Source of the DNA: Brugia malayi
Lineage: Eukaryota > Nematoda > Chromadorea > Rhabditida > Onchocercidae
DNA: 64,000 nucleotides
NCBI RefSeq assembly: GCF_000002995.4
Contig: NW_025062476.1
Coordinates: 13,256,001-13,320,000, forward strand
Direction: 5' to 3'
The notes beneath the pieces are model-generated. The model did not search any database. It saw nothing but the letters and a program-made list of their open reading frames with translations, and was not told the DNA's origin. The position numbers and the translations under genes are program-made. This document shows, one piece after another, positions 37,416-51,000 of this stretch. Position 1 is the first letter of the stretch. Each line of letters begins with the position of its first letter.

Positions 37416-39620
37416 AATTTGAGTAGAAATAAACGTTACACATAGGAATACCTCACAGCAGAATCTGAAATAAATACTTTCAGTTCTCATATATTTTTCT
37501 TTTCTCTATCAAATACATTAATTTACGACATCATAAATTATCTTTTTTTAAAATAAAAAAATTACTGAAATTTACACGACTCACATTACTGAAATTTATC
37601 AAATTGATCTTTTGCACATAACGATTTCATTCTTGCATCTCTAAATAAACGAACTATATGGCATTTATATGTTATATAACGTACGATTACACGTACAAAG
37701 ATCACTTATATGTACATTTTATGACGCATCATTATGTTTCAATGAAATAATTAAGAAGTAACAGTAATATACATGTATTGTTTATCTGTTTTACAAATTA
37801 ATATACATATGCAATGAATAAATAAGATAAAATGAATACGTATTCAAAAATACGCAAACGTGAATACGTATGTAAATGCTGAAAATACACGAGTAAATTT
37901 GTAAACTAGAAAAGTACTACCTAATCGTAATTTTATTTTTTAAAGCACATGAATACGTACGAACACGTAGTATACGTAAATAATAGACAGCATATAATGG
38001 AAATAAAAATTATTCTCCAACATTTTGCAATAATAAAATAAGAAATAATTAAGCATATGGGCACGTACGAACACGTAAAACACGTAAAATTTGCTCTCCT
38101 CACTTATGCTTACAATGCAACAAGAAATCTCAATTGAAATTCTTACAATTTAAATTACCGCCTAATCGTATCATCGAACTCAATTTTAGGTGAAATTAGA
38201 GAATGAGTGAGTTGATGTGTTGCAGCGGAATATTTTTGGATGAAAAGTTATGGGTATGTTTAGGCTAGCTGATTATTTCAGGTTTAATATCAGGATGCCC
38301 GGAGTGATGGGTAATGTATGGGTAGGTAGGAGTGAGACTGAGAACGGGAAAGGGAGAAGTATGAAAAGAATATTGATGTATTATTTGAAATAAATAGAAT
38401 AAATAGGATGATAATGATGTGTTAAATTTGTGATAGCCAAGTAATACATTGTAGAGAAGTTTAATTAATTTTCATTATGAAAGAGTGAAATCATGAAAAG
38501 AGAGAGGGAGGAAAGAGAAAGAGGGAAAGGGAGGGAGAGAGAGAGAGGAAATGAAATTTTGGGTATATGAATGATAGATAAATGAACAAATGTAGTGTTG
38601 TACGTTTGTTTAGCCTATTTTAATTTAGTAAATGTATGAGAAATTGATTAAATATGTTAATGATTTAGGGAAGTTTTACTCTTAAATATTCGATTAATGT
38701 TATTTCTTCGACTATTTAACTATTTTACTTATAATTTTATTAATAAAATTATAATTCATCTGTTGCTACGGTTATGATGAAAGGCACAGAATTTTTCAGG
38801 AATTATTTGATTTTTTTTCTTCCTCTCTGTAGAATTAGGATTGAAATTTAGCTCATTCATTGTTAAATGTATTATGGTTATCGGGAATAAAATCTTTATA
38901 ACTGCTACTTTTTGACACATTGATAATGCAGTAGTAAAAGTGGCGTAATGTAAGTATTTGGCTTATAAAGATTTCATTTTTTTTTTTCGAACTTTCCGAA
39001 TATTACTTATATTTAGGTATTCACATGAGTTTTGATGGAGTTAGGAATTAATTGATTACAGTGAAGTAATCGATCAGCATCAAAAGTTACCATAAGTTTT
39101 TTTCTGGCGATTACTTCTTGTATTACCTACATTCACTGAATTGTGTAATACATTTCCGACAATCATCAGGAAATGCGATTGCTTTTCCACCAATTAATAT
39201 ATAGTAATATGATTACTATGTGCTATCTTTGAGGTAAATAATGAGATAAGCACAACTTATAAGTTATCACAGTGTTCAGTCATAATTCTTCGTGATAGCT
39301 GTTAATGTTACCTATTTCATAGGAAACAATTTTAAACTGTATGCATATATTAGATATTATATTGTTTCTGAGCGACATACGCGACATTTAAATAATGTTT
39401 ATTCAATAAGTTATAAAAAATATCTATATTAAAAGTGTTTTTTTTTTAGCTTTAAATTATCGGAAGCATCAAGAATGATGAAAATGAGCCCCTCCACATC
39501 ACAGTAAATATCATTCGACAGGAAAATCACCGCATTTGCACAGCTTGTGGAATATCGCTCAATCTAAAAGTGAAAAAAGAAAAGACGGTATAAATTGTTT
39601 TAAACAATAAAGCAGGAAGT
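37416..39620. promoter_or_regulatory. Divergent upstream region of INIP and VIG-1
   Basis: 2.2 kb between divergent genes with less homopolymer than elsewhere. About 37679-38090 holds roughly a dozen ACGT motifs, many as CACGTA, TACGTA or ACACGTA. 38190-38380 is GC-richer and G-rich on the plus strand (GGGTAGGTAGGAGTGAGACT) and could include a non-coding exon. A GAGA block lies at 38498-38550. No open frame looks coding. Confidence 0.45.
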
Positions 39621-42347
39621 ATGGTTGAATACGGTGTGAACGTCACGAATAAATTTGGATTTTTGTCTGATGATGGTAAGTACTAAAAGTTTTTATATAA
39701 ACAAAAGGTATAGCGATATTTGTAGTATATATAGAAATTTAGTGCATATTGTTATTATTGTAACTTATGTGGTTTACAAAACATTTTTGTCCAATTTTTT
39801 AACAAATTACGTCTTTTTGCAGCTTAATTTGAATAATTCTTAGTTTTTCTTTTTCTTATAATAAACATACCTATAATTGATCCGATATGATTTATTCAGA
39901 GAAACATTTTGTTCATCAGTAGGTGAAGTGTTGAATGAAATTGTTACTTAACAAGTTTTTAATTAATTACTATTTTGGTTGAAATGATGCGCAATACAAT
40001 GGGAAGCAAGTTATATTATATTGCAGAGGTGGATGATCCGGAAGTGATATTCAGGAAGGCTGAAGCTTTGAGTAAAAAAGAGGAGAAAACCGCAAGTCAG
40101 AAAAAAGCTGATAAGAATGCTGCAGCAAAGAAGAAGAAGGAAATCACTTCAGGAGCGATGATAACAGCTGTGGCAAAAGAAATTGAAGTTAAGAAACAGC
40201 CGCAACTATCAGTTGCTGGAATGAAGAAAAATGACTGTAAGCTGAAATCTGAAATGTTTTTTTGAACATGATCTTTGTACCTTAATGATTAGAAATGAAA
40301 GATTAGATATTAGGTTTCTGATGATGGTTGGTGGAATACATGGCCAGCGCTTAATCAGAAGTTATGGAAGATATTAATTGATTTATTTTTTCTACGTTTT
40401 AGGAATTGATTGCCATTTTGGATTATTATTTGTATGTCCCGTTTCCATATTTATTATTTTAGTCAACAAAGAGAACAAGGAAAATCGTCCAGATGGAGAG
40501 CGTGTCCGTGGAAGGGGAAGAGGTCGTGGTAGTATGAGTCGTGGCCGTGGCTTTGTACAACAGTTTGACAATACGCGCCCAACATTTGATCAGGTTTATT
40601 GAATAGATCTGAACAAAATTCATTTTGTCTTAGTTATGTTCGAGATAATTTTTATGTTGAGCATCACAGATAAACACTGAACAAAAGATATATAAATGAA
40701 GATAATGCCATTATAAATGTATATGATGTGGTTGCTTTATATTTGCAGATTTTATTTTTATATTTGTATACTATATGGTTTAATCATAACAGTGTTCAGA
40801 ATGATGAACGTGATGTGATGGCTGAGAGGTTCGGTGAAGGAAGGGGACGAGGACGTGGTCGTGGAAATAGAGGAAGACCAACTTTGTAAGTTGTCATAGA
40901 AATACTGAAATCACTAGCTAATTTTTTTTTTTTTTTTTTTTTTTGTTGTTTGTTCTTGGCAGTATATGTTTTTTCCTAATTTTAGAATTTGGTTACATTT
41001 GTATAGGTATGTTGGATTTCATTTTTTCCAAAAAGAGTTTCACGGGGTAAACACTGGAACTTAACTTTTTGAGTGTTAGGATTTTGTATAAATTGAATTT
41101 CAGCCGAGGTGGACGAGGTGGAGTGCGAAATTTTGATGGAGATCAAGACCATAATATGATTGACTTACAACCGGAGTTGAATGGCAACGGAAATATTGAT
41201 CAGTTTGGTTGCGAACGTCAAAATTTCACGGGTTAGTTTTCGACTCAGCATATGTTTGAGAAATTGTAGAGAATGCATGATAGAGGAGAAGCAAGGTCGT
41301 AGCGTCATCAGTTATGTGAATAAATTCATAACAGATTTTGGAATGTATCGTGGCTCATATCGAGGTGGACGAGGCGGATTCCGTGGAAGCGATCGTGATG
41401 GTGAACGTGAACGGCCTGTATTTCGTGGTGGACGTGGAGGACGCGGTGGGCGTCAGTTTGAGCGAATGAGTGGATCGGATCGAACTGGCATTAAAGCATT
41501 GGATAGAAAAGATGGTTTTGGGAAAGGCAATTGGGGAACTGATCAGGATGAAATGAATGGGCAAAACGAACAAATGAATGATGGTACAGAAGGTATAATT
41601 CAACTTAATTTTCATTATAGGTCGTTTAACTGCTAGAAAAGCTTCGCTAAATGGCTGCTATTGTAACTATTATTATTTTATAAACTGACAAATGTATAAC
41701 ATCTTTCCCTGTGAACAAATTTTTCTTTTTTTATATATATTTTGGTGGAAATTATTTTTCATCACAGAAGTGAATAAGAGTACAATTTTTGCAGTTGTCA
41801 TGAAGGATGAAGATTCTGCACCACGTGAAAAAACTCAGGAAGAACTACGTTTGGAGGCTGAAGCTGAAGCACGTGCTAAACAGCTTACTCTGGATGAGTT
41901 CAAGGCACAAATTGCCTCCAAGCGTTCGGAGCCTCATTTCAATATACGTCAAGCTGGTGAGGGTACCAATGATAAGGATTTTGGAAAACTTGTTCCTCTT
42001 AACAAACCGATTATGGAAGAAAATTCTGAGGAAGAAATCGTCGTCGTGGTACGTCTCTTCAACTATGTTTTTTTATTTTTTTTCGAATTTAATTTCTCAA
42101 GGAGGTAGAATGATTCAACAATGTGTGTTTTGCATTAAGGTTGTTTCAGCGTCGTGAACCTCGAACTAAGCGACTGGATATCGAGATCAATTTTACGGAT
42201 GAGCAACGTGGTGGACGTGGTGGTCGTATAAGAGATGGTTTTAGAGGTGGACGCGGTTCTCGTGCTGGACGAGAAAGTCGTAATCCAAAGCAAGTGCAAA
42301 CATTTGAAGTATCTGCTGATGCTTTTCCTGCACTTGGAAGTCAGTAA
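39621..42347 (+). CDS. vig-1: SERBP1/HABP4-family RNA-binding protein (VIG-1 orthologue)
   Basis: Eight exons: 39621-39675, 40027-40236, 40463-40593, 40800-40885, 41104-41231, 41335-41592, 41768-42048 and 42150-42347; 448 aa, every phase consistent. The N-terminus MVEYGVNVTNKFGFLSDD is typical of the family. It is followed by a Lys/Ala-rich stretch, then several RGG-type blocks (RGRGRGRGS; YRGGRGGFRG; RGGRGGRGGRQFER). The SERBP1 signature follows (MSGSDRTGIKAL, GNWGTDQDE) and the HABP4/PAI-RBP1 core: acidic helix, LTLDEFKAQIASKR, HFNIRQAGEG. A C-terminal RGG tail ends SADAFPALGSQ, matching the family's 'FPALA' end. SERBP1/VIG proteins bind ribosomes (eEF2, mRNA channel) and mRNA; C. elegans VIG-1 co-purifies with RISC. 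A possible AATAAA poly(A) signal is at 42374-42379. Exon 7 has an alternative in-frame acceptor at 41794. Confidence 0.9.
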
Positions 42348-44375
42348 CTCATACAAAGCTCGCATAACACGGAAATAAAACGGAGAAGAAAAATTTGTTA
42401 ATTTTAAAGGCAATGAATTAACTAATCCTTGGCTATTATTTGCCAGTAACCTAATTGCTTACACACAAAATATTTTAACGAAGTTTAGTATTGTATGTAG
42501 ATTTTTTTTTTTTATTCTCTCATGTGCTTACCTTCTTTATCCTTCCATTTGTTACAACGTTCAGAGTGAAGGAGAAGAAGCTGAGAGGCATGATATGCAT
42601 TCAGGATATTTCGATGTAACGAAGATTTTCTCCTTCATTACTTTTTTTTTTTTTTTTTTTTTTTTTTGCTTCTATCTGATTAGAAATTAAATCACAGAAT
42701 TTTGATTGATTCTAAGTAAAATAATCTTTACATGCTCCAATAGGCTAAAAATGTTTTGTTTCTGTTTTTTTTTTTTTTTTTTTTTAATTTTATTAGTTTT
42801 TTAAATTTTAAAATGTTTTTGTTTCCTTATCTGTTTTAACACACAAACTACGAATTATTGTCTTAATTTCTCTTTATGTTGTAAATGGTTGTTTGAAAAG
42901 AAGTAAACAAAATTTGTTGGTAGGATGATGTCCATATTTTTCTTTTTTTGTTTTCTGTTTTCCAGTTGGAATATTTTTCTTTTATATTAGCGAAACAGAA
43001 CAAAAGTACGAATCCTGCTTATTTTTTTTTTTTTTTTTTTTCATTTTGGATTGTATTTCGAGTTTTCAGGACGAGTTTTACTTTTTCTCTGTGCAAAACA
43101 GTTGTCTTTTAAAAAAAAAAAAAAAAAAAAAAAGAAAATTCTTGTTGAGAACTGTTCCTTATTTAATAGCACATTATTTAATATCATTTGATTTTCCGAT
43201 GATTGGAAATGGGTGTATGACGTTTGTTTGGGCACAAATTAAAATTGTGGTTTAGAAAGAGGTGTTGTTGATTTTTTTTTTTTTTTTTTTAAATTTTTGA
43301 ACAAATTTAAAATATGCATTTGTTGAATAGTATTGGGATGCACTTATGATCTTAATGCTATCATCAAATCTTATAAATGATTTCAGTTTGTGCATTTTGT
43401 AACGATAAACAATTGCATAAGCTATTAAATTGTTTATTTTGAGGTGGAACAATTATAAAAAATGAATTTTCAAATGGTTTATTTCATAAATTAACCATTC
43501 AATATTTTCGTATGTTTGTTTATGAATAATCTGAGAAAAAAGGAAAAACAAACAAACAAAATGAGTGATAAAAAAAAAAAAAATATTAGCACATGAAAAT
43601 ATGGTAAAACAAAAGAAGAAATAAAAAACAAGAAAAAAAACAAAAAAGGAAGAAAAGATGACAGATTAGCATCAATTATAAGATTGAATGTATTTTAAGC
43701 TAATTAATTTTCTTAAAGCAATAATTTATGAGAATGTTTTGATTTAAAATTATAAATTATGTTTCTGAAAGATATTCTTACAATAATTAATTTTTGCTAT
43801 TTTCTTTTTTTCTTTTTTTTTTTTTTGTAAATTGTTTAACGATTAATTAATTGATGCTTCTCTTCGTCTAATTCACTTTTTGTTTTTTTTTTTTTTTTTT
43901 TTCTGAAATCATTGAAAGAGATGATGACAAGTTGAATGTTGCATAAAATCTTTTTATTTTATGAAACTTTTTTTTTTGTTGTTTTCGTAAATTAATTCAT
44001 TAATTTAATCCTATCTTCCATTTTGAATTAATTCATTAATTAACATGAATTTTTTCTTTTTTTTTTTTCAATAGCATACAAATGAACAATTATAAAATAA
44101 GCAAAAAAAAAAAAAAAAAAGGATTATTTTACATAATTTGATTAATATTATTAATATTTATTATTCTTCCTTTTCTTTTTCCTTATTTTTACTTTTTGTA
44201 TATATACTTATTTTACTTTTGTATATATAAGAATGAAAATTTAGCAGAAATAATATTTACAAATCAAATAATAATATTTTTATAATTTCACCTAATAAAA
44301 ACAAAAAAAAGAAAAACGAAAATAAAAAAAATCTTTAATCATTTTTTAAAAACTTTTTTTTTTTTTCAGGAATAT
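42348..44375. other. Convergent 3' flanks of VIG-1 and AMPK gamma
   Basis: A long interval rich in T runs (for example 42643-42667, 43023-43040, 43272-43290) and A runs. No exon or RNA gene recognised. Its 5' part is probably VIG-1 3' UTR. Confidence 0.5.
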
Positions 44376-47300
44376 TTAATTTTCAGTAATATCAGTAGTG
44401 GTATTAGCAGCATTAGCAATAGCAGTAGTAGTATTAATATTATTAGTATTACTAGTAAGAGTTGATGATAAATTAGTATATAAAATATGTGAGATAAAAT
44501 CAGATAATGATATTGCACCAGTTAATTTACCACTTTTTGGATTTATAACAAAAACACAACGACAATCTTTACGACTAAGAGCAAAATCAAGAATATGATT
44601 AACTGTATCAGTTTCTGATAAAAATATCATTGGTTGACGATTTTTAATTGCTTCAATTGTTGTTAATTTTTTGGATTGCTCCTAAAATAAAAAAAAAAAA
44701 AAAAAAAAGGAATCGATAAATAAATAAATTTATGACAATAAATTATTTTTGAATAATTAAGAAAGAAAATACTTATATTATTGACACTTTTTTGTTTCTT
44801 CTCTAATTACTCTAATTATTCGTATAAATATTCTAATATCTTTTTTCTTGATCTTTTTGATTAATATAATATTTTTGATCTTTTTGATTAGTATATCATT
44901 TTTTTTTCCCTTTTTTTTTTCCTTTAAACTTTTTTAATTTAAATTATAAGATAATAAATGGTAAAATTTAATTGTTAAATATTAAATATTAATTATTAAA
45001 TATTAATAAATATTATTTTTATTTCAAATATTAATTATTTCAAAATTACTTTAAAACTTTTAGCATCAGCAAGAGCATAAGCGATATCTGTTTTGCATAT
45101 TACATCCACTGGACGATTTTCATCATCAATAATCGGTAAACTAGAGATACGATAATCGAGCATTTTTCGAGCAACCATTTCCAGATTATCATTTTCAGAA
45201 ACCTAAAATAATTTTACTACTGATTAATAGTGATAATAATTACTATTACTATTGATAATGATAGGTATAATGGTAATAATGATAAAATTATAAATAATAA
45301 TATGATTATTACAATACTATTAACATTAATAATAATGGTTTTTAAATATTGTAATTAAATTTATAATATTATATTAGTAAAAATAACAACAATAGCAGCA
45401 TTATCGGTAAACTAGATATAAACTAGAGATATGATAATAATAAAACAGCAATAATAATAAAATAACGATGATAAAGATAATAATAATGATAAAGATAATA
45501 ATAATAGTAATGATGGTGATAACGGTGATAATAATAATGATAATACAACAATGATGATAATAATAATGGTAATAATAATAAATAAGTAACAGTAGTAATA
45601 ATAATCAATAATGATGATGATAATGATAATAATAATAAAAGTGCTGATAATAATAATTAATGCGATTAATTGTTGACTGAAAAAAAAAAAAATTGCAAAG
45701 TTAATTTTAAGGGTGCATTTTTTAATATTTTTTACGAATTAAATAAATCTCGTAATTTTTTTTTTGCACGATTTTTTCTTTTAAATTATTTACTTAAATT
45801 ATAATTGGAATATTTTTGTAGTTCATTAGAAACTGTTACTGTATTGTAAAATTTCTAATTTTGCTTTATTTGAATTCATAATTAGAATAAATTTTGAGCA
45901 ATGATTTTAATTTGATTTTTTTTTTTTTTTTTTTTAAAAATATGCAATTATTTGTTTTGTATGAATTTGATCACTTAAAATATGATCAAAATTATCATTC
46001 CGAAAATCCCGCGCTATCGCGGTATTCAATTATTATTCCTTCTCTTCTTTCTTATTATTACTTTCAACAATTCATCTTTTTCTCCCTCCGTTAAAACAAT
46101 TTCTCTTTTCATTATTTTATCATTTACAAAAATAAAAATTAAAAACTTAAAAAAAAAAATAAAGTAGAAAAAAAAAATGAATTTTGCATCGTTTTTTTTT
46201 TAATGTTCTTTCTTCCTAATTTAATAATATTACATATTTATAATAACAAATAAATTAATATCTAATAATCACTCTAATTATTACATTAGCAAATTAAATT
46301 AAACAATTAAAATTATAATCAATCATTTGAAATTGTTAAAAATAAAAAAAAGAAAAGAAAATGCATTCATATTAACTTTACCGTATGCAAATTTTTCCAT
46401 GTTCCAATGTTTGATTTTTTAATATCCCAATCAAGCCAAGATGCAAAATGTAATGAACGATTCTGTAAATTATTAAATTTTTTTTTTTTTTTTTTTTTTA
46501 TTATTTCATTATAATTTAGTTTCAAAAAAAGAAAAAAAGGGCAAAAGTAATAGCTAAATTTCAATTTAATCTAATTATTATTTATTAAATTATATCTAAT
46601 ATTAAAATGAACGATAATTATTGTTAAGCTTTGTTAAAAATAAAATTAATAATTGCTTAAATTAGCTAACAAAAAAAAAAAAAAAAGCTAATAACAAACA
46701 TTTTATGCAAATTTCAATTCATTGAACAAAATTTTTCAAAAAAAAAAATTATTAAATTAAATTAATTAATTTCAATTAATTTAACCTGTTTATGAACTGC
46801 CTGTAAAATTCGTTTAATAGTAAGTAAATAGAGTACATCACCAGTTTGATCTGGATAGATTACTATTCGATGAATACGATTAGAGCAAAATTCATGACAT
46901 GCTTCTAACAATCTCAAATGAAATTTTAAATTAAACACACAAAAAAAGAAAAATAATTTTTATCAAATTTATATATATTTAAAACGAAAAAAAAAATTCT
47001 TTTTTCTTTTTAATTTATGAAAACATATATATATATATTATGCAAAAAAGTTATCAAATTAAAAAAAAAAAAAAAAAAATTATATAAAAAAGAAGAAATA
47101 AAATTAATTGTAAAGATTTTATGCTAATTAATCAAACGGTCGAAATTAATGAAATGAATTTTATATAATTGAAATTTTACAAAAAATTAAAAGATAAACA
47201 AATAAATAAGTGAATAAATAAATAAATAAACAAACTTGCATGAACCATCAAGCCAAACTAATTGATTAGCTGAAATAGCTTCTTCAACGGTTGTTGATTC

Positions 47301-48021
47301 TTCGCTTGTTTGCGATAAAAGTGAAATAAGAAAATCAGTAAGCGTAAGTAACGCAATAACACTTTCACGTTTACTACACCAAACAACAACTGAACCAACG
47401 CCCCATTCGATTAACACTTTGAAAGCTTTTTGTAACTTAAAAAAAAACAAAATTGGAAAATTAGAAGAATAAATTTGATAAACAAAAAAAAAAAAAAAGA
47501 TTAAATAATGAAAAAAAAGTATGAATTAAATTAAATACTAACACAATTATACATATATGTGTATGAATAAATTAAAATTTTTTTTTGTTGCAATTTTAAT
47601 TTGTAAATTTTTATTTATAAATTTAAATTTAAAATTTGTTTTTTGTTTTCCGGTTTCTTTTTTTTTTTTCATTTTGTTTTGATTAGAGCAAAATTTTGAT
47701 TTAAATGTGTTAAATATGATAAATGAAGAATGTCAAATTTTTTTTTTTTGACAACTTTTATTTTTCAGTTTTTTCTTTTCTTTTCTTTTTTTTTTTTTTT
47801 GTTTGTTTATTTTTTTCCTTTTCTGCTTAAATTGTTTTTTACTTTTATTCTATTAAAAATGTAAACAATAATTTTTGATTTAATGAAAATAATTTAAAAT
47901 TTCCTTCAATTTTTTTTTTAAAAAAAAAAGAGAAAGAAATAAAAACTTTCTGTGTTTTTTGATTAAAAATGTTTAAAAAATAAAATAAAATTCGAAAAAT
48001 TAATGATTAGACTGATTTGCG

Positions 48022-48052
<31 letters not shown>

Positions 48053-51000
48053 GAATGAAAGAAAGAAATTGATTTTCTTAAATAACAAAAGAAAACAAAT
48101 GAAAAATTATAAATTATATTTATCATTTTAATATTTTTTTATTTTAGATTTTAAAATTAAAAAAAAATTTAAATTTTATGAAATTAAAATTTTTTTTTCT
48201 AATTAATAAAATTGAAAATAATTTTAATTACCTTTACTTTACTATCCACAAGAATAACTCTACCAGCATGTGGTGCTAATTCATAACAATCTACCACTTT
48301 CATATATTGCTTATATGGGTCTAAATTATTATCTGAAATTTAAAAAAAAAAAAAAATTAATTTTCTCCTTCGTTTTTCTATTTAATAAAAAAAAAAATTT
48401 TAATAAAAGAAAAAAATTTCAATTTTAATGACAAAAATTAGAAAAAAAAATGGAAAAAAAGTTCATTTAATATATTAAATTATAGTAGCAAAACAAATAT
48501 GGCCAAATTTAAAATATATCAAAAAGAATATCAAATTTAAATCATATCAAATCAAACAAAAAAAAAAAATCTATCAAATATATCAGTTATAAAATATCTA
48601 ATTTAAAATATATTAAAGTATATTAAATATAAGAAAAAAAAAGGTTCAAAATTTAATTAATTAATTAATTATTTCATTTTCGAGTACAAAACCTATAATA
48701 ATTAATTCATTTTTGAGTACAAAACCAATAATAGTTGATTCATTTTTGAGTACAAAACATATAATAATTAATTCATTTAATTAATTTTATTAATAGAATA
48801 AATAAAATTAATTTTAGTAAAGTTAAAAATTAAAATTTGAAATAAAGAATGAAAAAAAAAGCAGCAAATAGATTAAATAAATAATAGTAATAAAAATAAT
48901 AATAAAGTATACCTAAAAGGCCAATGACATCTACTGATACCGGACGTGAAGTTTTCCGTAAAATTAAAAAATCCTGAAATATTGATTATAATTAAAAGAA
49001 GTTAATCATAGTAATAAATAATAATAAAAGAGAAATTTTAATAAGAAATATAAAAAATTTTTTTTCCATCATAAATCTGAAAAATTAAAAAAAAAAAAAC
49101 TTGGTTAACATATCAATGATAAAACATTTGATAAATGCAACTGATTTAATTGTAAATGGATTTTATTTTAATTATTTATTTTTATTTTTTTCAATAAAAA
49201 AAAGTTGAAATAAAATTTTATATAATTTAATATCAAATTTTCAAATAATTTTCATCATTAAAGGAAAAAATACAGCCAATACTTTTTGTTTTTTTTTTTT
49301 TTTTTTATAAATATTTTGCATTTCATCTTAATTTATAAAATAACATTAAATTATTTTATTTAAACAATGTTTTAATTTAAATCAAAGCTAATATGCGAAT
49401 TTAAATGGAAAATAAGTCAAAATTAGCATAATAATGTAAATTCAAGTTAATAGCATAAAGATTTAATTAAATCAGATTTCATCTATAAATTAAAATTCGA
49501 ATGAAAGTTAAAATTGATAGACAAACTTAAATTTACATTAAATGAAAATGCAAATTTGAATATTTAAATGAAAATCAAAAAAGATGTGCAAAAACAAAAA
49601 TTTAAATTGGAATCAAATTAGATCAAAGTCGGCATAAAAAGAGTGAAAATTTAAATCAAATTAAAATTTGCTGAAATTTTTGTATTTTAAATTGATATCC
49701 TACAGATGATTTAATTAAAATTAGAATATAAATTTAAATTCGTATTGAATTAAAATCAAAATTAGCAATTCAATTTTGGATTTAAATCAAATTAAATCAA
49801 AAATTAGCATTAAAATTAAAATTTAAATTAAATTTAAACTAATTTATTAAATGATAACAAACAGTGCTATTTGATCGTGGCCGGCGAAATGCTCTTGCAT
49901 CATCGTAAAGATCGTATGATTCGTTATCATCACGTAAATCATAGACTGATTCCACTGGACAACATTCAATCTAAGTGAAAAAAATCAGTAATGATTAAAT
50001 TTTATCAGTGATAAGGTTAATATTCTTCTTATCATTCTTATCACTCTCAAATAAATGAGCCATCATTGAGATTTAGATGTGATTTATTAAAAATTAAAAT
50101 GTTGAAAAAACAACACCTACATTTCTTATAGCCACATTGTTATCATTCAACCTATTATCATTGATTATTATCAACACAAATTATTATCATTGATAAATAG
50201 AATATGATTATTATTTTTTTTTTTTTTTGAAGTTTCAAAAAATGAATGAATTATTTGAAGTGTAAATAAATATTAAATTAAGCCAATTTAATAATTTAAT
50301 TTAATTTAGTATCATTTGATGAAATAAAAATGTAATGCAAAAAAAAAAAAAGTGTAATTTTATCTAATTAATTTCAAAATTCAATCAAAATAAAAATGTA
50401 TTTATTGTAGTATTTTCTTTTTTCATTTATTTTATTTTTTTTTTATTTTTCTTAATTTTATTTTTATATATTTTTTAAAAAAAAGCAATGAAAATTTAAT
50501 TCGTTCGCTTTTTTTTTTTAAAAAAAATAGAAAAAGGAAGAAAAAAAAGCTTTTTACAAAGTGTAATTTATAATTTCGCATTTTCCATTATTTTTTATTA
50601 AATAATTAATAAATATTAAAAAATTGATAAATTATAAATTTCTTAATTTTTTCTTTATTTTATCATTTGCTATTAACAATAAATTAGAATGAAATTAAAA
50701 TAAATTTTTCTTTTGCATATAAAAAGAAAAAGGAAAAAAAATTTTTTTGAAAGGAAATGAATGAAAGAGTAAAAAAAAAAAATTAAATTAATTATAAGTT
50801 TTAAAATTTATGCTAATTATACCTGAACACGTCGTAATGGTTTATTTATAGGTGGCCATGGTACTTTTTGCTTTTCATTACTACCCATTGATTCACTTCG
50901 TTGACGTCCAACTAAAACTCGTAAACCTGAAATGCAAAAAATAAATAAATAGAAATAAATAAGCAAATAAATAAGAAATAAATAAATAAAAGTAAATAAG

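Noticed and set aside
39975..40026. MVEMMRNTMGSK start for a VIG-1 fragment
   Set aside because: The sequence before 40027 ends in ATTGCAG; the family N-terminus MVEYGVNVTNKFGFLSDD is found upstream at 39621 with correct phase.
41355..41615. 86-aa minus-strand Ser/Thr-rich frame and a second at 42135-42413
   Set aside because: Antisense shadows of the RGG-rich VIG-1 exons.
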